From Candidatus Binatia bacterium (GTDB taxonomy: Bacteria > Desulfobacterota_B > Binatia > UBA9968 > JAJDTQ01): a DNA stretch of 64,000 nucleotides. The translations under genes and the position numbers were made by a program. Position 1 is the stretch's first letter; every line of letters begins with the position of its first letter. Positions 43,001 to 49,494 of this stretch are shown one piece after another. The notes under the pieces were generated by a model that did not search any database, was not told the DNA's origin, and was given only the letters and a program-made list of their open reading frames with translations. The stretch is taken from positions 1 through 64,000 of the forward strand of contig JAJDTQ010000134.1 in NCBI GenBank assembly GCA_022827045.1, given 5' to 3'.

Positions 43001-44283
43001 CCGAGGACACGGACTGGCCTCTTCGTCCCGACCGGCCGCCGAGGGCCGCGGTCAGCGCCTTCGGGGTATCGGGAACGAACGCCCACGTGGTGGTGGAAGG
43101 GTATGAAGCAGCCGACGGGGCCCCCCTGCCGGCGGGCTCGGCGCAACCCGTGACCGCGTCCATGCCGGAGTCGCTGGCGGATCTGCCGCTGGCGGAGGAA
43201 GGATTCACGGGACGCGGGATGCGGTTCCTGCCGCTGTCGGGGAAGGAGGACGGTGCCCTTCGGGACCTTGCGCGGCAGTATTCTAGCTGGCTCGACGAGC
43301 ACGCTGACGCGGGGACCGCCGAAACCATGCTTGCCGACATGGCGTGGACGGCCGGCGTGGGGCGGAGTCATTTCGACTACCGGGCCGGCGTGGTGTTCGG
43401 CGATGTCGCGTCGCTGCGGGACGGGCTGAAGACGCTGGTGGAGGGGGATGAGCGGCCGCAGCCGGTGGCGGCGACCAAGGTGGCGTTTGCGTACACCGGA
43501 GAGGGCAGCCAATGGATCGGCATGGGGCAGGCGCTGTACGAATGCGAGCCGGTGGTGCGGGCGGTTCTCGACCGCTGCGACGCGATACTGCGGGAAGAAC
43601 GGGGCGCGTCGCTGTTGGACGCGATGTTTGGCCGGGCCGATTCCGCGGGAGCTTTGGACGACCCGGCGTGGATGCAGCCAGCCATATACGCGCTGGAGTG
43701 CGCGCTTACGGCGCTGTGGTCAAGCGTGGGGATTCGGCCGAGCGCGGTAGTCGGGCAGGGCCTCGGGGAACTGGCGGCAGCGCAGGCCGCGGGGGTGTTT
43801 GGTTTGGAGGAAGGGTTGCGGCTTGCGGTGGCGCGGGGTGCGGAGGAGGGTTTGGAAGGCATTGAGGTTGCGTCGCCGGCGCTCACCTTCGTGAGCAGCG
43901 TGACGGGGCAGGTGGTGGAATCGGAGGACGCGCTCGACGGGGCGTACTGGCAGCGGCAGGCGCGTGAGTCGGTAGCGCTCGACCGCTGCGTGGAGACACT
44001 GGCCGAGCTAGGTGTGCAGGTCGTCGTGGAGATTGGCCCAGACGCGGTGTTGGGTCCGAAGATAGCTTCGACCGACGGTGCTGGAATGCCGGTCGTGTTG
44101 TCGAGCCTAGGGACCTCGCAGGGAGACGATGGCTTCGTGGCGGCGGTTGCCGGCGCGTACGAGGCGGGGCTGGCGGTTTCTTTTGCGGGGTTGTTCGCTG
44201 GGGAGACGCGGTGTCGGATCTCGCTGCCGAGCTATCCGTTCCAGCGTCGCCGCCACTGGATCGAAGCGCGGTCCGCTTCTTGA
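34048..44283 (+). CDS. Type I polyketide synthase, KS-AT-DH-cMT-ER-KR-ACP-KS-(truncated AT)
   Basis: 3411 residues. Module 1: KS (from ~29; C202, H337, H377), AT (~594-951; GHSLGE with S685, PAYH at 789-792, so specificity is unclear but not GHSQ-type), DH (H995 in HxxxGxxxxP; D1169), C-methyltransferase (SAM motif LEVGAGIG at ~1497), ER (NADPH motif HAAAGGVGLA at ~2037), KR (VTGGLGGIG at ~2229; the active Tyr position is His2372) and ACP (S2535 in GIDSLM). Module 2: KS (C2764 in NCASS, H2899, H2939) and an AT lacking Ser and ~90 residues. No ACP or thioesterase follows in the chain. ATG 34048 with GGAG upstream is used; 34003 is an alternative. Likely builds a methyl-branched reduced acyl chain. 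Confidence 0.93.
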   Translation: MSDESSVPPGKQGTEAKRGDREVSPSAEPIAIVGMACRFPGAPDLSSFWRLLEAGENSVTQVIPGSGGGRIGELFPEADVQNEACLFAAYLDEIDLFDAPFFRISPVEAQLLDPQQRLMLETSWRALEDAGMDPDRLKGSRTGVYAGISNNDYRALILGGEEVPGPAASLYAVSGTSFNTAIGRVAFVLGLEGPAMALDTACSSSLVAIHQAVSGLQRGEAALALAGGVHTILSGRLSELRGNAGMLAPDGQCKTFDAAANGYVRGEGCGIVVLKRLRDAEADGDRIWAVIRGAAVNQDGASPGLTVPNGAAQERCIEEALSQAGVLPAEVDYLEAHGTGTEVGDPIEAQAAGAVYGRGREAERPLLIGSVKTNIGHLEPAAGVAGLMKVVLSMNRRTIPKHLHFRNPNPQIDWDRLPLRVTSDPMDWPRHSGRAPLAGVSGFGWSGTNAHLVVEGYDSTGDVPAGSDRKEWASGSSLSIAVSLPEGTAAPAAEALSTRETRLLPLSGKSSETLRELAGRYLGWLDEHAGDLSSGGGAGDLLLSDMAWTAAVGRSHFSHRKGLVFRDGGNLREGLRALADGDGEPATASEAPARVAFAYTGQASQWVGMGQDLYDCEPVARAVLDRCDAVLREERGASLLDVVFGRSGDLDDAAWTQPAIYALECALTALWASLGIRPDVVVGHSLGEIAAAQAAGVFGLEDGLRFAAARGALMGALPGQGAMAAIFAPESRVAAVVEELNAASAGPGVSMAADNGASQVVSGSAVDVEAVLARFESEGVGVARLRKSPAYHSALVEPALDGVEAALSGVALAPPSVEFVSTVTGRPVEPGTALDGAYWRRQARERVAFRGAVETLAGLNVDAVVEIGPHAVLGPMVAMTWPESAAGVRVLSSLRRPSRDTPTGEGRDTFVAAAAEAYEAGLPIHFPGLFAGEERRRISLPGYPFQRQSHWVKARRRRILGAGHPLLGGRHESASGETTFDTELFPSDPVWLNDHRVFGRLVAPGALYGAMVASVSFAEETGRYAVEDMQLHNPLIFPDGDSGDGTAEPSRKMQVLLDGSGEGPSRRIRILSRGDAGAEWTLHAEARVSPEAGGLQAEPRDDLEGLKAGLSPRDVAGLYRAKAEVGIDLGPSFRTLEAVWSGTGKALGELALPAGVDSGGVDIHPLLLDGCFQVMAAARDSAESWEGITYLPFGWERLWLKGALPERVVCHARMAGDRQTAAPDAGSEPPEVLTGDLRIYDPSGTLLGGLDGYTVKRATREAMLSAVEGLDELLYEVVWRDGVLAPGMPSADFLTSPSDMVPRSEPFSRYLTAEGVGVEEEAALQADLERLAWSYALSTLEKLGWQRRTGDAVDSEGLRQDLEVLPDHSQLFRRILEILVRSGVLEVAGEGFVVAVGAGDPLPESMPQDPEEYATGMSGRYSHGTNEIGLFRRCAGALAEVLRGREDPLSLLFGDAEPQAADLYRRAPVWKAANQMLGEVVQNIAAGLPDGRQLRVLEVGAGIGSATECILPGLPAGRFDYTYTDISAGFFADAEGRFSQADVPIEYRVLDIEKDPEAQGFDSHGYDLVIAANVLHATQYLDETLMHCRELLAPAGQLVALENQRGRGWMDLIFGQLDGWWRFADRYRSDHALAGPDVWRQALGDVGFGDVQILGVDESESAGLPDRGVIVAQGPVEVVLPPAAWVLAADRGGVAAALADQLAARNQTVVLAGGESPRNGGSAHDATGVVRRAVEMDRRESWQSLLEELPGDVPFGGIVHLAALDGHGSRATAEEMGEDARRAAASALALTQGVIDADLTPAKGVWFVTRGAQVLERERVGQLAGATLWGFGRVVVREAAQMNPKMIDLDPEETELPADFSEELLFPDPETQIAYRAGYRRVARLVRASAHLALPEGSDWLLAPDAGGSLGELQVKPLPARSLEPKEVRVAVEARGLNFLDVFRGMGLVGEGLMGEEMCGRIVEVGSETSTVSVGDRVVGLAFGTFGPEVVTREELVAPAPAGIPVAALATMPTVFVTSALSFDLAGLKAGERVLIHAAAGGVGLAAVQLAQAAGAEVFATASEPKQAYLRSLGVKHIFDSRTTNFGKEILEATDGAGVDVVVNSLTGEGFIEASLSCLRHGGRFVELARRDILSEEEMAAARPDVGYSILELDVLKEQDPARPGAALRNVMEQLGAGELKPLIHSRWPLAEAGAAMEFMRDARHIGKIVLTAPSLVEGRLRQDRTYLVTGGLGGIGCALAGWLAERGAGAIVLNGRRAPDAEAEEVIGALQERGVTVQVELADVTDANAVDGMLERIKGELPPLGGVIHSVGVLADASLANQDWERFEQVLWPKVLGAWHLHRGTADCDLDLFVLFSSVAGILGNPGQANHAAANAFLDQLAAHRRALGLPGQAIAWGAWSGLGEAEEQRERIARRREAAGTGWFSPEQGLSAFDRLLREDPTTAVVLAADWSVFGEAIEGRPSLFEDLLPAAEDASEDSLGTAEDLLSQLGAAPAEAREELLVSFLQQEVQAVLRLPAAPAPAVGFFDLGIDSLMAVELRNRLNRAFSGEYAASNTVVFDYPDIAALARHLAGELGDVSSALAVEVQPEQSPAVQREDDGIAIVGMACRFPGAPDLATFWHQLEAGADAVTDGRWNSSSGSAAELSGEYASYRRGGFVEGIDQFDGRFFRIAPIEARGMDPQQRLLLETSWQALEDAGIEADGLRGSRTGVYAGVAASEYRDLMTAEKCDVSYLGTAGSMTVGRVSFVLGLEGPTMPVELNCASSLVAVHQAVTALRQGEVDLALVGGVNAVLSPGLTREMAELGMLSPEGRCKTFDASADGFVRAEGCGMVVLRRLGDAEADGDRIWGLIRGSAVNQNGATAGPTVPNGPAQERVIEQALSRAGVPPSEVDYLEAHGAGSALGDPIEVQAAAAVYGRGREEDRPLLIGSVKTNIGHLETAAGVAGLIKTVLAMKRGLIPRQLHFRDPNPHLDWERLPVRVTAEDTDWPLRPDRPPRAAVSAFGVSGTNAHVVVEGYEAADGAPLPAGSAQPVTASMPESLADLPLAEEGFTGRGMRFLPLSGKEDGALRDLARQYSSWLDEHADAGTAETMLADMAWTAGVGRSHFDYRAGVVFGDVASLRDGLKTLVEGDERPQPVAATKVAFAYTGEGSQWIGMGQALYECEPVVRAVLDRCDAILREERGASLLDAMFGRADSAGALDDPAWMQPAIYALECALTALWSSVGIRPSAVVGQGLGELAAAQAAGVFGLEEGLRLAVARGAEEGLEGIEVASPALTFVSSVTGQVVESEDALDGAYWQRQARESVALDRCVETLAELGVQVVVEIGPDAVLGPKIASTDGAGMPVVLSSLGTSQGDDGFVAAVAGAYEAGLAVSFAGLFAGETRCRISLPSYPFQRRRHWIEARSAS

Positions 44284-44293
44284 ATACAGTGGA

Positions 44294-44322
44294 TTGACCC
44301 CACGCGCCCCTTTTATTATGCT
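44294..44322 (+). promoter_or_regulatory. Sigma-70-type promoter before the discrete ACP gene
   Basis: TTGACC (five of six matches), a 17-base spacer and TATGCT (four of six). It lies ten bases after the PKS stop and about 56 bases before the ACP start. It suggests that ACP, phosphopantetheinyl transferase and hydrolase can be transcribed separately from the PKS. Confidence 0.5.
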
Positions 44323-44377
44323 ACGTCCCTTGTGTCTGACGTTTTAAGCCATCAACCATTGCGAAAGGATTGCGAAT

Positions 44378-44623
44378 ATGGCCTCAACCGCAGAACGTCT
44401 CAGAGAACTCATCGCCGAAAACCTCGAAGTAGATGGTCAGCCAATAGAGCTGCCCGACGATCTGAATGCCAGCCTCCTTGAGGCCGGTGTATCCTCTATG
44501 GATCTCGTTGCGTTCGCGAGAGTGGTCTCTCAGGAGTTCAACGTTGCGTTTTCTCCCGAAGACTGTGCGAATATTAACAGCGTCCAGGGCTTGATCGAGC
44601 ACCTCGATTCTAGCGCTGGCTGA
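44378..44623 (+). CDS. Stand-alone acyl carrier protein
   Basis: 81 residues, acidic and helical. The phosphopantetheine Ser is probably S40 in LLEAGVSSMDLVAF; the usual carrier motif is G-x-D-S, and here the Asp is replaced by Ser. AAAGGA lies at a good distance before the ATG. It follows a PKS whose last module lacks an ACP, and precedes a phosphopantetheinyl transferase gene, so it is the obvious candidate carrier for the second ketosynthase. Base composition is clearly more A+T-rich than the PKS. Function as ACP is firm by fold; its partner is inferred. Confidence 0.87.
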   Translation: MASTAERLRELIAENLEVDGQPIELPDDLNASLLEAGVSSMDLVAFARVVSQEFNVAFSPEDCANINSVQGLIEHLDSSAG

Positions 44624-44658
44624 ACGCCCTAAGGGGCGTCCGCTGATCCTGTGAAATC

Positions 44659-44702
44659 GGCGGCTTTTCAGTCGGGCCGACACGGCCGATTGGGAAGCCG
44701 CC
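44659..44702 (+). terminator. Imperfect hairpin between ACP and phosphopantetheinyl transferase genes
   Basis: GGCGGCTT (44659-44666) pairs with AAGCCGCC (44695-44702), and the inside forms a second stem TCGG-CC/GGCCGA around a GACAC loop. It ends six bases before the ATG of the next gene, with no T-run. It may mask that gene's initiation region or act as an attenuator. Confidence 0.4.
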
Positions 44703-44708
44703 GTTTCC

Positions 44709-45449
44709 ATGCCAATGGAAGCGTCCCGACATATACCTAGTTTCATTGCCGAGTGCTGGTGGCATCCGTTTAGAGAGGTTGGCCATGCTACGGTCCTGCA
44801 CGTCGATCTGACGGCTCATGCAGCCCGCGAGGCGGAGGCCTTAGCGTGGCTGGACGAGGAAGAACGGGCGCGTTGGCAACGCTACCAGTACGACGGTCCG
44901 CGCCGCCGATTCGCTTTATGCCGTGCAGCACTCCGCGCCGTGCTCTGTGACCGGCTCGGTTGCCGCAATGAACAGCTTGCCTTTAGTGCATCCGATCACG
45001 GCAAGCCGTATGCGGTGGTGCAGGGGAAACCGGCTCCCGTCAGCTTCAACGTCAGTCACAGCGGTGCGCATGGACTCATCGCATTTGCCGCGGCTGGACG
45101 GCTAGGCGTGGATGTGGAGGAACGCCGCGCGCCGTGCGATCTCGATGGACTAATCAGTAGCGTGCTGGGGCCAGACGAACAAGCTGAGCTGGCATTGGCG
45201 CGTGGCTGTCACAAGTTGCGCTTGTTCTTCAATTTTTGGACCATTAAAGAAGCATTGATCAAGGCGCTTGGCTTGGGGCTTTCTTTGGATATGTCCCAAT
45301 TCGAGATCCCATCGGCCATGCGCCAAGGTAAGGCGACTAGCATATTTCAGTTCCCGCAAATGCCGACCATTAGATGGCGGCTGGAAGAGCTTGGTAACGA
45401 GCATTTCGCAGCCGCTATCGCTCACGAATTAGCCCCGGATTCCAATTGA
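44709..45449 (+). CDS. 4'-phosphopantetheinyl transferase, Sfp type
   Basis: 246 residues. Converts apo carrier proteins to holo form with coenzyme A, so it should activate the PKS ACP and the discrete ACP nearby. Diagnostic motifs: FNVSHSGAHGLIAF (about 113-126), LGVDVEERR with metal-binding D135 and E137, and FWTIKEALIKALGLGL with K180-E181. The N-terminal half holds the R-R-R-F-A-L-C-R-A-A-L-R motif typical of the Sfp subgroup. No good Shine-Dalgarno is seen before the ATG at 44709, and a hairpin lies just upstream. The hydrolase gene overlaps its end by four bases. Confidence 0.93.
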   Translation: MPMEASRHIPSFIAECWWHPFREVGHATVLHVDLTAHAAREAEALAWLDEEERARWQRYQYDGPRRRFALCRAALRAVLCDRLGCRNEQLAFSASDHGKPYAVVQGKPAPVSFNVSHSGAHGLIAFAAAGRLGVDVEERRAPCDLDGLISSVLGPDEQAELALARGCHKLRLFFNFWTIKEALIKALGLGLSLDMSQFEIPSAMRQGKATSIFQFPQMPTIRWRLEELGNEHFAAAIAHELAPDSN

Positions 45450-46366
45450 CCACGACTTCAGAACCCGTCTGGGAAATCCCCGAGCCGCTTTCCACTAACG
45501 ATGTTCGCATGGACGATGGCACTGTCATCACGCTGCGCCGCCATGGAAATCCGGCGGGGCCGCGGCTCGTGCTGAGCCACGGCAGTGGTTTGGCGATTGA
45601 TCTCTATTATCCCTTCTGGTCGCTGCTGACCGACGATTTCGATCTGATCATCTACGACCTCAGAAATCACGGTTGGAATAGTGTTGGTACCCTGCAAAAG
45701 CACAATATGCCAACATTAATTCAGGACCACGACTGTATTCTTGCAGCAATTGACCATCACTACGGGAAGAAACCGAAAATAGGCGTATTTCATTCGGTTT
45801 CGGCGCTGATAACGCTTTTATCACCGAGCAAAGGCCGTGAATTCGCAGCGTACGTTCTGTTTGATCCACCCCTGTGCAAGCCCGACGACAATTACGAAGA
45901 ATTCGATGCGGCCGTTACGCGCACGGCTGCCATGACGCGCCGCCGCACAACTCGGTTCCAGACGAGGGAAGAGTTTGCAGATTTTCTTCCCTATCTACCA
46001 ATTTTCCAGCGTGCCGTGCCCGGGGTTTGCGATCTGGTGGCAAAGACAACGCTGCGCAAATGTGCTAGCGGGGAGGGGTATGAGTTGCGGTGTCCGCGTG
46101 AATACGAAGCGCAGCTCGTAGATTATGCTCGTACTTTTGCTGTTTTGGTGGATTTTGAAACACTTCGTTGCCCAGTAAAGGTCCTCGGCGCTGATCCCAC
46201 CTTGCCGTACTCCTATCTGCCGACGCTCGATCTTAGCCACATCTTGACCGTGGACTACGATTTCCTGCCTGAAGCGACGCACTTTTTGCAACTGGAACAG
46301 CCAGCAGAATGCGTCGCGGCCCTGCGCGAATTTATCGAGCGGACTACCGGGCCACTTGCACCGTAA
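45446..46366 (+). CDS. Alpha/beta hydrolase, possible product-release enzyme of the PKS locus
   Basis: 306 residues. Catalytic features: oxyanion His-Gly in LSHGSGLAID, nucleophile S117 in GVFHSVSAL (a non-canonical nucleophile elbow, HSVS), an acid in LGADPTLP and His in PEATHFLQLEQP near the C-terminus. The TTG start overlaps the transferase stop (TTGA); an ATG at 45509 is an alternative. The PKS chain has no thioesterase domain, so this enzyme may release or edit the acyl chain. Its end overlaps the opposite-strand permease gene by 23 bases. The general fold is secure; the role is inferred from position. Confidence 0.82.
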   Translation: MTTTSEPVWEIPEPLSTNDVRMDDGTVITLRRHGNPAGPRLVLSHGSGLAIDLYYPFWSLLTDDFDLIIYDLRNHGWNSVGTLQKHNMPTLIQDHDCILAAIDHHYGKKPKIGVFHSVSALITLLSPSKGREFAAYVLFDPPLCKPDDNYEEFDAAVTRTAAMTRRRTTRFQTREEFADFLPYLPIFQRAVPGVCDLVAKTTLRKCASGEGYELRCPREYEAQLVDYARTFAVLVDFETLRCPVKVLGADPTLPYSYLPTLDLSHILTVDYDFLPEATHFLQLEQPAECVAALREFIERTTGPLAP

Positions 46367-48077
46367 CGATGTCCAGTCCGTGATACTGCTGGTGTCGCAC
46401 CGAAGAAGCGTAGTGACGCAACAGGCGAAACGATAGCTCGCGTTCATCAAAGGTTTCGGTTTGTTCGTCTAGATACGCTAGGCGGTCTTCTAGGTTCTCC
46501 TCGTCGAAGACCGCGAGGAATTCCATTTCTACAGTCCCGCCCTCGGGCCGCACGACAACAATCAAGCGCGGGGCCTCGCCCGCTGGATATGCGTCGTCCG
46601 GCTGCAACAAACTCGACAGGGTCTCCTCGCCCGCGGAGCGCAACCGCTCGGTCGCAGCAGCGTCCCAACCTATCTTGGCGGCAACCTCTTGGAGGAAGGC
46701 GTCGATGCGGGGAAGGGCGGCGATATCCAACCGCACCTCTAGGCGTCGGCGGCGCGGGCTGGTTAGTTCGAGAAACGCGGTGAGCACAAGCGCCGTCGCC
46801 GTGCCGATGGTCATGCCGTTGCCGAGTAACGCGCCCCAAGGACTAGGCAGCAGGTCCGCGAGAATGTTCTGATGCTGCATACCAAGGCCGATGGAGAACG
46901 CCAATCCTACTACGATGGCCTTTTGCGGGTCGAGGCCGGCCCGTGCAAGGGTCTGTACCCCCTCGACGAAAAGCATGCCAATAGCGACTAACAAGAACCC
47001 CCCCATGACCGGGCTAGGAATAGAGATTAGGACGCTTGTTATCTTGGGAAAGAACGCCAGCAGTACGAGAAGCCCCCCCACGGCATAGCCGGCACTGCGC
47101 GCGGAGACTCCGGTGAGGTTGATGAGCGAGACGGTAGAGGAGGAATAGGAGGTCGTGGGCGGCGTCCCGGTAAGGCCCGATAGCAGAACGCCTACTCCGT
47201 TGGCGTAGGTTGAGCCTTGGATTAGGCGAAAGTCTGTCGTCCGTGGCCGCCGCCGCGACACCTGTTGAATGACCACGCCGTCGCCAATGCCTTTGATCAC
47301 TTGTACGAGGGTGACGATCAGGAACATCGGCAGCAGCGCCCAAAACCCCGCGCTCGGCGTCAGGTCCAGCCCCGGGAATCCACTGTCGGGGATTCCAACC
47401 CAAGAAGCTGTGCTCAAGCGCTCAAAGTTGTACAGTCCGAATGGCACCGCGGCCACGCATCCTGCGGCGATTCCGAGCAGTAGGGACCACGGCCGCCAAG
47501 TCCGGGGGCCGCGCAGCATCAACATCGTGGCTGCAATTAGCGTTACCGCGGCCACGCACGGACCCGCTGCCAGTGATGACCCCTCGGGGACTTCTTGCAA
47601 CCGGTCGAAAGCGATGGGCAGGATCATCGCCGCAATCAGCATGAGTACCGTGCCGGAGACAACGGGGGTAATGATGCGGCGCAGCAATGGCAGCCATGCC
47701 GCCAATGCTAGGTAAAAAAGCGACGAAAGGACGATGAGGCTGGCCAACATGGCTGGCCCGCCCTCTTCAATGGCTAGGACTGAGATGGCGATGAAGTTGG
47801 GCGTGGCTCCCATGATGAGCACGTGGCCGCCGCCCAGCCGTCCGATCTTGGCTGCTTGTAACGCAGTGCCTATCCCGCTGATTATCAGTGCCGCGAAAAC
47901 AGCCCACGACAGGTAGCGCTCGTCTTGGCCAGCCGCCAAGGCGGTGATAGCGACGATCAACACCGTCGGCGCTATCCCTATTATGATACCCTGGACTCCA
48001 ACCCCTACAGCCACGGATAGGGGACAGTGCTCGTCTGGTTCGTAGCGGATGGTTGCGTTTGCGCGGGCTGCTGTCAA
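46344..48077 (-). CDS. NCS2 xanthine/uracil permease-like protein with RsbW-like C-terminal domain (copy 2)
   Basis: 577 residues, homologous along its length to the permease at 32267-34006: TIRYEPDEHCPLSVAVG, YLSWAVFAALIISGIGTALQ, GHVLIMGATPNFIAISV and the tail LSFRLLRHYASSVRHQQYHG all have direct counterparts. The membrane part holds the nucleobase-permease fold and the tail is a degenerate anti-sigma-kinase-like domain. The TTG start (48077) is used because the copy-1 start is also TTG and the N-termini align. It follows the solute-binding protein gene after 24 bases. Sequence divergence between copies suggests an old duplication or separate arrival and not a recent one. Confidence 0.85.
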   Translation of the reverse strand: MTAARANATIRYEPDEHCPLSVAVGVGVQGIIIGIAPTVLIVAITALAAGQDERYLSWAVFAALIISGIGTALQAAKIGRLGGGHVLIMGATPNFIAISVLAIEEGGPAMLASLIVLSSLFYLALAAWLPLLRRIITPVVSGTVLMLIAAMILPIAFDRLQEVPEGSSLAAGPCVAAVTLIAATMLMLRGPRTWRPWSLLLGIAAGCVAAVPFGLYNFERLSTASWVGIPDSGFPGLDLTPSAGFWALLPMFLIVTLVQVIKGIGDGVVIQQVSRRRPRTTDFRLIQGSTYANGVGVLLSGLTGTPPTTSYSSSTVSLINLTGVSARSAGYAVGGLLVLLAFFPKITSVLISIPSPVMGGFLLVAIGMLFVEGVQTLARAGLDPQKAIVVGLAFSIGLGMQHQNILADLLPSPWGALLGNGMTIGTATALVLTAFLELTSPRRRRLEVRLDIAALPRIDAFLQEVAAKIGWDAAATERLRSAGEETLSSLLQPDDAYPAGEAPRLIVVVRPEGGTVEMEFLAVFDEENLEDRLAYLDEQTETFDERELSFRLLRHYASSVRHQQYHGLDIVTVQVAR

Positions 48078-48101
48078 AAGAGGCTCAGCTTTCCGTCGGG
48101 A

Positions 48102-49421
48102 TCACGGCGCAAACTGGTACACTACCGGCAACTGTGCGGTGTCCGTGATGCTCGTATCCGTGTGGTGGTAGATGTTGATGCGCCCGGTGCCGCAGTCGCC
48201 GAAATCGTCGCAGGAGATCGCGCCGATAATCCCCTGAAAGTAGGTCATTGCTCCAAGCTTCGTGCGCAGCGCCGCGCGGTTTATGTACAATTTGCCGTCT
48301 TGCTCCACGGCAACGGATTTGATGGCACTGAGTAGCACTGTCGTGGCGTCGTACGCATGGGCCCAGTATGGCGAAGTCGGCGACCCGCCGTACGCGGCTT
48401 CATACGCGGCGAGTATTTCATCCGCATTCTTGCCGGTCGCTGCATTGACGTTTGCGCCGTGATCCGACTCTGGTCCGGCGAAGTACATGCCCTCCGACTG
48501 CGGTGTGCCGAGGAATTCGGACACGAAGAGCGCCGCGCCCGTAATGAGCGTCGCGTTTTCCAGACCATCGAACGCCCGCGCCTGCTCGGCAAAGGGCGCG
48601 CCTTCCTCTTCAAAGAGCGGGAAGAAGATGCCGTCCGGTTCGGCCGCGGCGAATTCCGCGAGAACGTCCGTCATGTCCGTGTCGCCCTTGTCGATGCGGG
48701 CTGTGACCGCGATCTCGCCGCCGAGTGCGCCAAACGCATTGCCAAATGCGCTGACGAGGGCTGTGGTGTATGGATCGCCGTCGTCAACAGCCACCATGCG
48801 CCGCAGACCCAATTCATTATAGGCGAAGTCGGCGACTGCGTTGGCCTGATAGAGATCGTTATTGGAAGTGCGGAAATAGCCGGGGTGGTAGTTGGGGTTG
48901 GCGTTGCCGGCGAGGTCGGATGTGAGCAACGGCGACGTGTTGGACGGCGAGATCATCACCAGTCCGGCCTCGCTGATCACTGGTGAGGCCGCCACGGCCG
49001 CGGCTGAACACGACGTGCCGATGACGCCTAGCACCTGCGGGTCGGAGCTGATCTGCTCGGCACCCGCGCGTCCGCCATCTGGCGAGCACATGCTGTCCAT
49101 AGACTCGCCGAGTTCGACGGAGCGACCGTAGATGTCGCCGAAGTCGCGTACGGCCAACTCGACGCTGTTGCGCAACGCCCCGCCCAGCGACGCCGCGCCG
49201 GTGATCGAGAGCAACGAGCGGATCTGCACGGCCTCGTCCGCGCCGAGCGGGTAGAGCCGCGACTCGGCCCGTCCGGCGACGGGAGTGGTGGTCCAAGTTA
49301 TGCTGCTGATTCTGCGCTTGGCGGCCCCTTCGGTCGGCTGGTTGGCGGAAACGGGATCGCGGTCGGCACACGCGCCTAGGGTCAAGGCGCAGGTGAGGAG
49401 GAAAAACAGCGTAGATTTCAT
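48102..49421 (-). CDS. Branched-chain amino acid-type ABC solute-binding lipoprotein
   Basis: 439 residues. The N-terminus is a lipoprotein signal with lipobox LTLGAC (Cys18). The rest is a type I periplasmic binding fold: LLSITGAASLGGALRNSVELAVRDF, QVLGVIGTSCSAAAVAASPVISEAG, MISPSNTSPLLT, and AYDATTVLLSAIKSVA near the end. No membrane or ATPase subunits for an ABC transporter are adjacent, so it may work with a distant transporter or a receptor. The ATG at 49421, preceded by AGGAAAGG, is preferred to upstream in-frame starts that lack a signal. The permease gene follows after 24 bases. Confidence 0.88.
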   Translation of the reverse strand: MKSTLFFLLTCALTLGACADRDPVSANQPTEGAAKRRISSITWTTTPVAGRAESRLYPLGADEAVQIRSLLSITGAASLGGALRNSVELAVRDFGDIYGRSVELGESMDSMCSPDGGRAGAEQISSDPQVLGVIGTSCSAAAVAASPVISEAGLVMISPSNTSPLLTSDLAGNANPNYHPGYFRTSNNDLYQANAVADFAYNELGLRRMVAVDDGDPYTTALVSAFGNAFGALGGEIAVTARIDKGDTDMTDVLAEFAAAEPDGIFFPLFEEEGAPFAEQARAFDGLENATLITGAALFVSEFLGTPQSEGMYFAGPESDHGANVNAATGKNADEILAAYEAAYGGSPTSPYWAHAYDATTVLLSAIKSVAVEQDGKLYINRAALRTKLGAMTYFQGIIGAISCDDFGDCGTGRINIYHHTDTSITDTAQLPVVYQFAP

Positions 49422-49494
49422 GGGGCCTTTCCTGTATAGAGTTGGGCAAAGCGATAGTTGATGTGCCGCTAACTCACAGTGCGCACCGATCATC

